In this document: positions 36,546-48,299 of the stretch, one piece after another
Layout: each line of letters opens with the position of its first letter
How positions within the stretch are numbered: position 1 is the first letter of the stretch
Source: Mesodorylaimus sp. YZB2_4
Lineage: Eukaryota > Nematoda > Enoplea > Dorylaimida > Dorylaimidae
Assembly (NCBI GenBank): GCA_030248295.1
Contig: JASANH010001015.1
Coordinates: 1-64,000 of the forward strand
Reading direction: 5' to 3'
DNA: 64,000 bases
The notes under the pieces: model-generated
Databases searched by the model: none
Told to the model about the DNA's origin: nothing
Seen by the model: the letters and a program-made list of their open reading frames with translations, nothing else
Translations under genes and position numbers: made by a program

Positions 36546-38636
36546 TACAAGTCACTCACTCGACTCGACCCAAACCTGACCTGACCTGTCTCACACGCCC
36601 ATACTTGCAACCAATAAGGCAATTATCGGCCGATATATCAGTCAGTGCTGAAATCGACCACACAAATACTAAAGGGACGTTTCTTGATGCACAGGGCTCA
36701 TATAAGGAGAGGAAAATAATTTTCCCCTGGTTTTTCCAGGTTTTCCATGCGAAAATTCAATTTTTACCTTGAATATTGTCACCCTGTCCCATGACTAACT
36801 AAAATGATAATTCCAACTAAATTACTGACTCTCAGTACGATGAGCAGGTAAATATAAAAGACGAAAGATACGGAATTGGAAACCTAGGGATGCAACCCCT
36901 CAATTTTCCCTGATTTTAATCTAATGCTCCAAATTTCTTATTTTCGTTGCTTTTTCAAAGTTTTCGCAGGCTTTCAGGGTTCCCATCAGCTTGACAGGAT
37001 GAATTCAAAGGAGGTTTTAGAGGATTTAGAGCAGAATTCTTTAAGATTTAAATGAGATTTTGACCATACTTTTTGCCAAACCGGTCACAAAGGTACATTT
37101 TCAGGCATGAAGTCTTAATGCTCTACCGCTGCAGGCTGCATATCATCCTGACACAAAATCAACGCAATGGAAAAGTTATTACTAGGGCGCACAAAGTATA
37201 TCCATTTTCAATTTTTGTGGGTGGGGCCCAGTTCACCACTGGCTTCCAACCCGTTTTGCCTAGGCCAGCAGTCCTGATATGATAAGCTAGGCCATGAGGT
37301 GATCACCTCTCACGGCAGCTTCCCTGTGTGTCTCCACTAGGAGCACGTCCACACGAGGGCGCATCCTGTGCCAGCACCAGCGTCCCAGGATGATACTGGC
37401 TGAGAAGGGAGGTCACTAACCAACCTACCAACTGAGCCACCGCGGCTACTATAAAGTATACCTGCCTCATCCCTTCAAGCCAGCAAAGCGAGATTCCTGG
37501 CTAGATCGTTTCTTCGCATGCTCCTTAACAGGAGATCTCGATCCCGATGCCGACGTTCAGGCATCAAGACCCTGCATTAATCATGAGGCGAAAGCATGCT
37601 AGATTGAAGGTACTGTCCGAAGGTGTTACAATCGCATGTACATATAGGTACAGCAACAGCAATTCTAGGGGCGAGAGGAATGCTGACATGGCTTCGGTAC
37701 CTATGTTTGGGCCTGTATCGCCTGAATGCGCCTAATTTCCGCTTATACTGTATATACTAAATGATAAATCGGAAAGACAAATTTCAAAAAACTAAACGCC
37801 TGAAAAGTGTCCACCAGCAGGTAAAATAAAGTAGTATGCGAAAAAAGGCAAAAATCCAGACCCTAATTCCAAAAAAGTTCTCCTGACCTATCAATGACGC
37901 TCCTTGTTTATTTCTTATATTTCCCTTTGCAACTAATTTCTCTCTGGTCTCTGGCGTCAATTCAGAACTTTTGTCACAGAGATCAGGCTCATAAGAGAGA
38001 AGCCAAATTTTAGAGGAGGACCCGCCAAATTTAAGGAGGATTAGAGGATTTAGGGGAGGGTATTGGAATCAGAGGAGGTTTTAGAGGATTTAGAGGATTT
38101 AAAGGGTGGTGGGAACCCTGGCTTTTCTTTTCCCAGGTTTTTTAAGTCAGCTTTGTATGAATTCTAATCGCATCACTTAATTGAGCAAAACGGCAAAGTA
38201 AGTCCTTGGTGCTTGCCAATTTGGCGTTCGTTCGAGATCAGGACACTCAACCCCAGCCGCCATCAGGATCAGCGCTTTTTCACTTTTTTATTCGCTGTAA
38301 ATGACCTACAGCCCGCCCTGAGTGAGTAGCCAGCAAATAAAGAGCCAAAAACTCCATTTCACCGACCAATTTTGTAGAGCAGCATTTATTATTGCATTCA
38401 AAATCGGCAAGGAAAAAGCGGAGAATCAGTCAGCAATTAACCAACAAACAATTTTCCCTTCCTAAACATCTCCACTTCATAGAATACAATCCCCACCATT
38501 TTTCATCAGGATCAGGGCTCCCTGAATCCCGCCTGGTATCGGGATCCCGAACGAACACCAAAGTACTGCACGAGAAGCTTCCTGATCGATGCTCTTGCCC
38601 ACTTCTGCCCCCCCCCCCCCCCCCCCCAGTGCTCAC
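36546..38636. other. Repeat-bearing intron 2 region of the F-box paralog
   Basis: A SINE-A 3' fragment (minus) lies at about 37240-37450. Runs of GAGGATTTAGAGGATTT-like purine repeats occur near 37010 and 38030-38100, and a long C run at about 38608. No other gene is clear. Confidence 0.4.
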
Positions 38637-38946
38637 CATGGCAGTCTTCCATTCCAGCTGGCACGAACACTCGTCCTCGCGACTATTGACCACGTCATCG
38701 ATGATGGCCTGGTCGCAGAATCCCTTGCCGTAATAGTAGGAGATGACTGCGCTCACGAAACGACGTTCAAAAACTCCCTCGTCGAAGTGATCAGAACTGC
38801 AAGAAAAAGCATTGAAGAGCATCCCCGATTATCACAGACGCAAATACTCACTTCGCAAATTGCTTGCCGATTTCTTCTAGAAAATTACTTTGCCGCAATG
38901 ACGGTAAACACGGAAATGGAAACCCATCGCTTTTCACCGTGTTGGC

Positions 38947-40244
38947 CTGAAAAATATGGTGTGAGTTCGATGAAAACCAGAATACTGCTGTGGACAGTTC
39001 TGGTCCAGAAGTGTCCAGAGAAGTCCAGGCAAGCATCGACCGATCGCTTCAAAAAATAGAAGAGTCGTGGGGATGACGTCCTTACTGGGTCCTCACCAAG
39101 CTGCCCTGTTTCCTCACTGTCACTCAATTATGGGCATGGGGAACCCCGGCCAGGACATTGAACCCTTCCTCTCGAACACCCCCCACCTCAGGTCCAGCAG
39201 GAAGGAAGCACAAGCGATCAAACTGTATGTGGGCAGGACTAAGACATGGCCTCCAAGCACAGGCCTGTTGTCCAGCCAGCCTACAGTACCTTCCCCCTAC
39301 CCCAAAACACCCCCTCTAACCCCGCCGACCTTGCCCATACTTGCGTCACTCTCTGTTAAACCACTCCAAAGGACAGAAGAGAGATAACCAACGCCTAAAG
39401 TGGGATCGGATGCTGATTTGAGCGAGAAACGGGATTTTCTCGTTATTGTTTGTCACATTTCGTCGTTTCCCAGCAGATAAAGCGCGAAAAAGTATTAGTT
39501 GCCGATTCGGCAGTTGGATCGGATTGGTTCGGCCAGATCAGCGGATCCAGGTCTGACTGATCAATATCGGCCGATAATTTATGAACGTCCAAAAGCTTTA
39601 AATTTCGAGGAGGCAAACCTGTTTTGTATACTGTATTTCCAAGTGGCCTGACGGTCTCTGCTGCGTCCCTGTGGATAGTGTATTTGGAGACGAGGCAGAG
39701 CGGTCGTCTTTGATGAGAACCGGGCAAGTACGCCACAGAAACAAGCCCTTCCTCCCCCCTGACCTTTCTACGCCCACAAACATCCAACCGAAGTGAGGCT
39801 GGGCTCGTGGCCTAGCGGTGCTAGGCGTCTGCCGATCACGCCAGGTGAGCAGTTGCGGGCGAGACAATATTGGTCGGTGCTAACACTCGAAATTTTTTTG
39901 CGAAAATGGAAGTTCCTTTACATTTTGCCATAAATTAGATCCTTTTATCAGCCCCCCCAGCCTCCTCCATAAACTCCCTGAAACCAGGTCCAACCGATAA
40001 TGCAATTATCGGCCGATAAAACCGATAATTTTTAACGCTTAATAATTCAAATTTAGGGCGGGAAATTTGAATTTTGGTCAGATCCCCATCACTAAACATG
40101 TAATTTTTTAATTTCGCAAGCTAGGCTTCCTTCAAACACCAATTAAAATCATTCTGGAAGCTCAAAGACTAACTTGCAATATCCCAACTACAATCTTGCT
40201 CGCTCTTCGCGGATGTCAGACAAACTTTAGGCAACTCATGACAT
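38947..40244. other. Unassigned, with dispersed repeat C copy 2
   Basis: Repeat C lies at 39130-39330. Upstream exons of the F-box paralog might lie here, but I could not identify one with the right phase. Confidence 0.35.
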
Positions 40245-40660
40245 CTCTGAGCCGCGGTGGTCCAGTTGGTTAAGGCGTTGGTTCCGCATTGCTTGGGCCA
40301 GCAACCCTGACTGGGAGGCCGCAGTTCTGTTCCGACTGAGGACGGCACTTTAGTAAGCCCATTCTCAGTGGGAACCAGTCTTCGATGGCAGTTTAGTAAG
40401 TCCGTCGCTGGCCTTGGACACCTGGCTCTGGGCGACTCACCCGGTACCGTCATGTGACGGACGCCTGACGAGTAGAGTTTGGAAACGGGTTGCCGAACAC
40501 CAGCCTGGAAGGTCCCTCGCCTATCATTTTGGGACGCTGGTGCTGGATGCCCTCGTGTGGAGATGCTCCTGGTGGAGACACGCAGAGGGACGCTGCCGTG
40601 AGAGCTAGTCCTCACGGCCTCGCTTATCATCATGACTGCTTGTCGGCTATAGGCACGGAT
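40245..40660 (+). repeat. SINE-A, near full length
   Basis: The tRNA-like head GTGGTCCAGTTGGTTAAGG (A-box-like) is followed by GGCCGCAGTTCTGTTCCGAC and the shared 3' part GATGCCCTCGTGTGGAG...AGAGGGACGCTGCCGTGAGA. Confidence 0.65.
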
Positions 40661-40744
40661 TCTGAAAAAGGCGAGGCCCGAATAGCGCCCTGATTTCAGC
40701 GAGTCAGTGTATTCATGATTCGTTAAACTCCAAAAAAAAATACA

Positions 40745-41975
40745 AAATGGTCGTTGGTGTTTTTCTCGAAAGCATTTGACCAAGTACCTCACGCCCTTCT
40801 ATTGAAGCGCCTTTCGTCGAACCACCGATTACCGTCGAAAATTATCCGTTGGCTATTTTCATATTTCTCTGGTCGCCAGCAACGCGTCGTTGTCAATGGA
40901 TGTTCGTCGAGTTTTTTGAACGTTACTTCGGGTGTTCCCCAAGGTAGCATATTAGGTCCGACGTTATTTGTAGCATACATCGACGCGCTACTCCGTGACT
41001 TCAAAGTTCGATTTCCAGATTTTTTACTTCAGGCGTGCGCCGACGACACTGGCTTATTCATTCCACTTAGCAACTTGACAAACTCCGCAGAATTGATCCA
41101 GCCAGCCATTGACTTTATTGAAGCCTGGGTCAAAGCATCAGGACTGGATTTCAACTCGACAAAATCGCAAGCAATTGTTTTCCGATATGGACATAACAAA
41201 CTGCTTCGACTTCCAGATTTATTTTTATGTGGGCAAAAAGTGGAATTTTTTGATCAGGTAACCTATCTTGGCGTTACTTTTTCTGGGGATATGAAATTTT
41301 CTGTGCATATTTCTAATCTGGTCCCCAAATGCATGAACATGATTGGAGCTCTCAGGCGTAAGCTGGGTAGGAATATCTCTCCCACTGTTTTTGGATCAGT
41401 TCACCAGTCCTGTATACGTTCTGTATTGGAGTATGCCAGTGTCGTCTGGGATCCAGTTTTAAAGCATGACATTGATGAGTTGGAACGAGTGCAGTTTTAT
41501 GCAGTTCGCCTTTTTCTAAACAATTTTACGATTTCTTATGATGACGCTTTGAAACTGTCTGGCTGGTCATCTTTATCTGAACGTAGGAAGCGATTAAAAC
41601 TGTGCCAGTGTTATAAATTCTATCATGGCCACCATGATTTTTGTAACATTCGTTTTATTCATAAAGATGCCACTGTTCGTGCCAGTAATCGATTAGCCGA
41701 GACTGATCACCATCTTATTGTGCCACGTCATAATCTGGAATCGTATAAGCAGTGTTTTTTGCATTCTGCAATATCTCTCTGGAATGATGTGCCGTTGAAT
41801 GTAGCCTGGGGCACTTTTAGCTGGTTTCGTGAGCATATTTGACAGACTCCGTAACCGTAATTCTATCTTCTCTTTCTTTTTGACGTTCTATATCCCTGCA
41901 TGTTTCTGATCTTAAAGTGCACTGTCAGTGTTTGGCCAAGAATGAACCATGATGATGATGATGATGATGATAGGC
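40745..41975 (+). pseudogene. 5'-truncated non-LTR (LINE) reverse transcriptase
   Basis: It begins inside the RT domain at SKAFDQVPH. It then has SGVPQGSILGPTLF and a changed catalytic box, ACADD, where YADD is expected. The frame is open to a stop at 41840-41842, with a conserved end (ERRKRLKLCQCYKFYHGHH, ISLWNDVPLNVAW). It ends in a GAT/ATG microsatellite tail at about 41949-41972. It is the same family type as the element at 8.5 kb. The N-terminal endonuclease and the start of RT are missing, so it is inactive, but it is younger-looking than the first copy. Confidence 0.86.
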
Positions 41976-42809
41976 AAAAGGGGTTGGAAGTCCCGTGGGG
42001 AACTGGGGTGGCACGGACAACAACCCATAAAAAATTTTAAAAAAATTCATGACACCTCTACAGTAGGACCAGCCATGAGACACTGGAAGTGGGCATAAAT
42101 ATTAAAACCCTGCAGGCAGAACAGGGTCTATAAGCCTGAACAAAAGGAAGTTACTCACGAACCAGCAAAATCCCCTTTATTGGACTACTAGTTAGATTTT
42201 GCTCGCAACTATCTTGAAGGCGGAGGTGAAGCGCACACTGGAGCCTTGAATAAGACCCAGAACCGTCTAAAATTGATTTTCTTAGACCCTAGGTAGCGAG
42301 TGTTCGACCCAACCCCCGCCCCCCACCCAAAAAACATTTATCGGGGATTAACCCTCACCCTGTTGTGAGATGGTTATACTTATAAAAAAAGCTGCAGTGC
42401 CAGACAGGCTTCAAGAAGTTCTTAGAACATGTCGAGAAAGAATTGATCAGTGTCCCCGTCGGGGTTATCTCCAACCCCGAAGGCCATCCCCGTTCTGTCC
42501 ATGACTCCAAATGGGGAAGACTAACCATGTCCCGAAAAATCTCAACTAAGGTCGAACGCTAGGACTACAGTGATAATTTGTGGTCGTCGGCTCTTTCTTG
42601 AGTCAGGCTAACCTGTTTTACGTTGTGCTGGGAGCCCGGAAGGACTCTGTTGTTTCTCAGCGTACTAACGATACGCCAGGAGGCAGAACGGTCGCCTTCG
42701 TTGAGAAACATGCAAATGACAATACAAGGCCAACCCTGACTACTTCCCTAACCTTAGCCTATGCCACACACAGACAGCCGATTATTTTTAGTGTAAACTG
42801 CGGGCACCC
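41976..42809. other. Unassigned, repeat-derived
   Basis: Just after the LINE tail, GGCAAAAGGGGTTGGAAGTC matches the SINE-A 3' end. Nothing else is recognised. Confidence 0.35.
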
Positions 42810-42817
42810 CCATAAGG

Positions 42818-43238
42818 TAGTGTTCGGCCGAGGATGACTTTTTTCGAGGTCGAGGTCCGATTCTTTCGACCCGAGGTCGAGGTCGGGGTTGGCAGTCGAG
42901 GTTGGGTCGAGGTCGAGGCTCGAGGTTTTTGCTGACAGTCCCCAACTTGAATTTGTAATGCTTCCTGCAAGTTTGTGTGAATTTCCATTCTTTTCTGACT
43001 GTATCTTCAAGAGACAACTCACCCACTGGCATAAAAAGGCAAGGGATATGCACGAAGCAGTCCTACGCAGTGATTCAATTAAGCTAGCAGCAAAATTGCG
43101 CAAATTTTTGCGTGCGAGGCACAGGCACACTTGTGCGTCCAGTCTTGAAACTGGAAAACAGCTTATTGATTGCATCTTGCTTGTGAGCCTCGAACCTCGG
43201 CCGTTTTTCCTCGAGGTCGAGGCCTCGGCCGAACACTA
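42818..43238. mobile_element. Small hAT-like MITE, GGTCGA family
   Basis: It has perfect 16-bp inverted ends (TAGTGTTCGGCCGAGG), flanked by 8-bp duplications CCATAAGG (42810-42817) and CCATTAGG (43239-43246), one mismatch apart. Subterminal GAGGTCGAGGTCGAG-type repeats occupy both ends. There is no transposase. Confidence 0.82.
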
Positions 43239-43246
43239 CCATTAGG

Positions 43247-45421
43247 CAAGTCACGATCACGATGATCGAGATTTCGCCCCTGACTTTTCTTGGGCACTGA
43301 ACTCTTTGATCCAGGTTCCCTGGCTCTCTCCTCCTCGTCGAAATCACTATTAAACAGGCCATATGCTCGCCCTAAACTCTTGCTGGCAGGGAAATCTACA
43401 TTATCGGCAGCACAAATTGTCGGTATAGAACGAAATATCAGTCAAACCTGGCCCTGAAAACCTGAACTTTGCAAAAAGTTTCATTATTTTAAGTTCATGT
43501 GTAGTTTACACACTGATTTTCTACCCCTTCCAAATGATGACGCAGGATTCGAGCATGTATTGTCCAGTCCACACTACAACAGTGTCTTACCCAGCCCAAC
43601 AAGGCATTTCTCTTTTCGTCGCTGATACGAAAGCAAAAGTGACCCGATCCAGTCGCCATCTTTATGAAGCCTGAAATTTAAAAAAAAAAACAAAACAAAT
43701 GGTTGATTAATCGAATAAAACGGGTCCTCGAGTAAAGACTCTGGTGCCCTGGTCCCCAGGTAAAGGCTGGTATAAGGCTGGCTCAAGCCTGATATCAGTC
43801 TTCAGACTGATCGTGAGCCTAAGCGTGAGATCAGCCGAATCGCGAGCTATGTTGGGGACCAAACAGCAAAAGTGCCGAAAAGCTTACCGAATTGCAGCCT
43901 TAGTTTGAAAATTTTGTTCGTGCAAACCAAAATGGGACAAAAACTTACGATGGAATGTAAAGACGGGAATTCGGTAAGAAAAACAAGTACCTGGGAGACG
44001 AAACAGACCGATCCAGTCTAGAGAAGTAACGCAATAGATTTCTCGGAAACAGGTTTCTTCCGGAACAACTCGAAATTTGTGCGTTGTCATCCTGCGCGAT
44101 CTTCAGGTTCAGGCCAAACTTTTGAAAAAGGCGGGAAATTTAAAACGCGAGAATTTCCACCTCATTGCCAGCCCGGGTCCAGTTTTTAGTTTTTTCGTCG
44201 GGTTTTGCCAAGTTTTTCGGCTGCAGCTAGCATTTTTAGAGGCTAGCTCAAAAATTTGCTTCGTTTTTAGTCTGTGTTCTGGCGGACTCTGCTCTGGGTT
44301 TCCCTTTTACCTTAGTTGGGGTTGCACGATGAGGTCACTGACCATTGTGCCCCGGGTCAGCACTGGCCATGCCATACCTTCTCCAGAGTCAAGCACACTC
44401 GTGGGGTAAGGAACACATGACTCGACAAAAAGTTTTACCCAGGCGGGAGTCGAACCCTCCCCCTTTGCAGTAAGTGGGCCCCAGCCGCTCAGGGCACATT
44501 CCTGTTTGGGGCACTGACTGTGGCGCCCACTGGTCGGCACTCACTTTCATGGCCAACAGGCAGTAGGTGACCATGGGCACAGCACACATCAACACTGCGT
44601 GGGCACCAAAGCATGCATTCCACTAAATCAACACACTTCCAAGAAAATCAAATATCAGGACACACGTTCACTGCCAACAGGCACTTTGTGACCACGTGGA
44701 CTGCACATATTCTTAATTCAAGCGACTTATTTCCCAACAAAAAACCAAAACTCAACCCCAAGAAACATTATCCACCCTGCAATCCTCGCTGGCCACTCAC
44801 ACAAGGCACTCGTCAGTGCACGCCCCAATCATCGCGCTGACGACCTCAGGCCATTGTTTCTTTAAACAGGCGTTTCCCGGGCGAGTACTCGTCAATGATT
44901 GACACCTGCGCCCATTTGTTGCGCGGCGCCGAGTCGTTCAGCTCTTGCTCGACTGCAAACTCCTGAAATGGCAGCAATTCGATTATCCACGACAATCCTG
45001 AAACCATAAGTTACACACCCACTACAAGAATATTGCGCAGTGTTTTTGGGTCATCAAACAGTAAATACCACGTGGTTGATGAATTCGTGTTCTTCATCAA
45101 TCATCAAAAGGTGATTGATGACGGACACGAAATTCCTGAAATGACACTTACTCACCTGAAACAGACCAGATCTAAAACCATATTTTACCCATCTCAAGCA
45201 AGAATCTGCTACTGATATTTTCATGGCATCTGTCTGCATACTCGAGTTGCCAGAGCACTTTCAGGGCTACCAAACTGCAAATATCACGTTCTTTCACGTG
45301 ATGAGTAAAATATAGTTTCAGACTCCCCAATGGGGAAAAGAGGCCACACGCATTGTCTCCACTGCGCTCTCTGCATTACTGTACGCCCACACGACACCAG
45401 ACCACAGTCCCGAATGGTGTA
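43247..45421. other. Unassigned, with tRNA T-arm-like relic
   Basis: GGCGGGAGTCGAACCCTCCC near 44442 resembles an inverted tRNA T-arm, as in several other places. No gene is supported. The last part is the 3' flank of the innexin gene. Confidence 0.35.
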
Positions 45422-47238
45422 TCATACCCGACCCCTGGCACTATGCTCCCCTACGACCCAGCAGCCAGCACAGCCTCCCACCTGGAACATGATCGATGCT
45501 ATCTCGGAGGCAGCCAAATCGCCGGCACACGCGCTGATGAAACGCAGAATCAAAATTCCATCAGATTTCAACACTTTTTTGGAGAACTTGGCCAGCGATC
45601 GATCGTCGATGACTGGCTGACCATCGGCCCCGATCTTCAAGTACAACTCGAGCATGTGGCGATGGGAGGCGGAGCGGGAGCAGGCGCACAGCCAGCCAAT
45701 CAGGTTCGAGCAGGAGAGCAGGGCGAGCAGGACCAGCCAGCACCAGAGCAGCAGGTAGATCTTCTCGTTCCACATATTGACGGGCAGCACGCACTGGGTC
45801 GTGTACGATCGCTGGTTGACACCCATCTCAGGGTCACGGATCGAGAAATCGCAGAGGGTGACCCGCGGGAAGCGGCCACTCTCGGTCCACTGGCGGCCTC
45901 TCAGGAAGTCGACCAATATGCGGCCTCCCCAGAACCACTGGTCAGCACCCAGGAAGGCATCGACCACCAGCAGTTGCCCAAACACGTTCACGCAGTTGCC
46001 CAACTTGAGCAGAATGTACAAGAAGGACAGGTCGTTTCCGGCGGATCGGCATCGACCGAACCAGCCCCCGGCCGACAGGACTGACCGAGCACGCAACGAG
46101 TGCAAGATGGTCCGGCCGATCGTGCGCATCCTCGCCGGACGATTCTCCGCCTTCATCGATTCTGATGACATTTCCAATATCGATTTGACGTTGATGCCTG
46201 AAATCGATGGAAATCAGCTCGGGACGCTCGGGAAAGGTTCTCAAAATTTTGGTGATTTTCCCGCCAAAAGTTGGAATTCAAATTTTCAGCAAGTTTCGTT
46301 GAAAACGAACGATTTTTTTCTGTAGTTTTGTCCGTGAATACACTTATCTCTACATTCTATAGTGTATCCACGGTTTCGACCATCGAACCCCCCGACCTAC
46401 ATCGAAATCAAATTCGAAAAACCGAAGACCGTTTTTTGTCTTCGGCAGTAACAAAAATTTGAATTTCATATTTTGGCGGGACCTATTACTAAGAAATGCC
46501 CGAGAAACATTCGAAAAATCAAGTCTATTCGGTAAGATTTATATTTAACAAAGGAAACAGCGAAAAAGCATTCAAGTTTACAGACTCAAAAAACTAGAGT
46601 GAAAGCTTTTTAGATAATTTTTGTTTGCAAACATTTGATGCCGTTTTGTGAGCAAAAAGGCAGAGATCAAAATTAACTTCAAAATACTGTTTTTGAAAGA
46701 CAAAATTTCGATTAAAAATTCTTAAACAGTTTCAAAACCTTTGAAATAGCTTTCAAAAGCCGCAATTTCTTAAAAAACCTTAAAAGTCCATTGGCAAAAG
46801 TTGCTAAATTCAAATTTGGACAGGAAAACTGGATGGAAAATTGTATAGCTTACCGGAGAGTCTGCTCAGGGTGGTCCACAGCATGTGCGGCAGGTAGAAG
46901 AGGAGTGCCTGCGCGAGCAGCATGACGGGCACCCACTGGTAGTAGCTGACCCTGACCCCGTGCCGCGACCCGTGCTGCCCGGGGGACTGGTCCATCGGCA
47001 GGTAGTAGGTGCTCGACACGAAGCAGTAGGCCTCGGCGTATTCTTGCCATCCCTTCTGGAATTCGGCCGTGAACCAACACTGGATCGGTTTGCCGAAAAG
47101 TTGACCCGCGCTCGAAATCATCGTCAAAACCAGCAAAATCAACACCGCGTAATAAGAATGCAATCGATCGAGCCAATCGCCAAAATTCGATTTCGCCATC
47201 ACTTTGAAAGGATTGTCGAAAATTTTAATGCCAAACAT
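45422..47238 (-). CDS. Innexin gap-junction protein
   Basis: Two coding exons, 47238-46854 and 46197-45422, join in phase across a GT-AG intron to give about 386 residues, normal for innexins. Six of these oligomerise into a hemichannel in the plasma membrane, and paired hemichannels couple cells. Visible hallmarks: the first membrane helix near residues 30-48, first-loop cysteines (IQCW, AYCF, about 54 and 72), the family signature YYQWVP (about 99-104) opening the second helix, the third helix (FLYILLKLGNCVNVFGQLL), second-loop cysteines (TLCDF, TQCVLP) and the fourth helix (IYLLLWCWLVLLALL). The C-terminal tail has ILRFISACAGDLAASEI. I chose the ATG at 47238 because it leaves about 28 residues before the first helix, as usual. 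The first coding exon begins at about 47292 after an acceptor, so a 5' UTR exon lies upstream. The gene is just downstream of the Bcl-2 cluster on the same strand. Confidence 0.95.
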
Positions 47239-48299
47239 TTTTATCGATTTATCCAAAATCCGAAAATTCAAATTCAATTCGCGTTGATCGACCTGAAAAA
47301 TACGTGATGGAATGATGAAACCGGCGAGGACGAGGTCGCCTCCCGCCCCAATAAAATATCTGTTTGCTAGAAAACTAGTGTTTTCTTGAATCGCCCATTT
47401 CTCGACCTCCGAACTGCGCGTCCTCGAACACGCGCGAAGCTGAGACTGCACCGCACCACGCCATGCAAATTGCTGAGGCGCGCGGGAAGGACTGTCCGCT
47501 GCTGCCCGCAAGGGGGCGTGGCCAAATCTGATTGGTCGGACGTGAGACACGGCGCGTGACTGCTCGATAATGATTGGTCAGTGGGCGGGGCCTAGTTCCT
47601 GTGCAGTTGACGGCCACGTTTGGCTTGGACAGTCGAATTCGGGAATGCTTAAGGAATCTATCCGGTTGGTCTCGATGCGAAAAAGTCAATTTTCTATTCT
47701 GAATGCCGAATTCACATTTTACATATTGGATTTGTTATAACATAAATCAGGCTTCATTTGTTTGCTTGTTTCAAAACAAGGGATCGATTACTAAATTTGG
47801 TATTTTGTTTCCCAAATCAGGATGCTTGTCCATAAACGCCCTGTTGCCAATGGCTCTGCAAATTCCTTTTCCGCGCGTACAAAAACTTTACCCTGACTTG
47901 GATTCGAACCCACTTTGAGCTCTCCATGCCCGCGTGCTAACAATGACTGTGCATGTATAAATCCTGAATTGCAGACTATTTTGAGGTTATCCGCCCAGCA
48001 AATGCCATCTAAAAAGGGCGGGTAACTGACATAAGAAAGCCTTCTTCCATGAACCCCAAACTTACACGTACAAAAAGGGCATTGTTGACCTGGCACAAAG
48101 AATACTGGACACTGGCTGCATAGCAACGCTCAAATAAGCAAAGCACACGAGATACAATTATGCATATTCAAAAATTGCAAGGATGAAAATTCACCCAAGC
48201 AAAAACACATTATTCAAAAAGATTCCAACACAAAAATCAGCTGAAATAATTTCATTTTCAACAATTATCCATCCTCGTCAACCCTCAATTCGTTCCCTT
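47239..48299. other. Innexin 5' region and intergenic DNA
   Basis: It probably holds the innexin 5' UTR exon and promoter; I cannot place them. A T-arm-like CTTGGATTCGAACCCACTTT occurs near 47898. No further gene is seen. Confidence 0.35.

Larger units (their letters stand above)
34104..38946 (-). pseudogene. F-box/LRR paralog with one in-frame TGA
   Basis: Six exons join in phase on the minus strand: 38946-38852, 38796-38637, 36237-36063, 36010-35883, 35832-35736 and 35680-34104; the 5' end is not found. All introns are GT-AG. The first three exons encode a helical region (RRFVSAVISYYYGKGF, VLALLCNRALADPKD) that I do not recognise. Then come a KRQK-containing linker, a basic coiled-coil (KIEHLKREMIRMK), an F-box (PLPADVLVRVVEFLPLAQW) and LRRs. 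It is collinear with the gene at 17.8-19.8 kb. One TGA (34791-34793) interrupts the LRRs; the paralog has a histidine there and the frame stays open for another 228 codons. It could be a fresh pseudogene, a polymorphism or a base error. Joining exons 1-2 to exon 3 is my inference from matching phase; an AATAAA at about 38386 leaves room for a separate short gene. Confidence 0.72.

Noticed and set aside
45353..46084. 243-residue open frame on the plus strand
   Set aside because: It is the antisense shadow of the second innexin exon.
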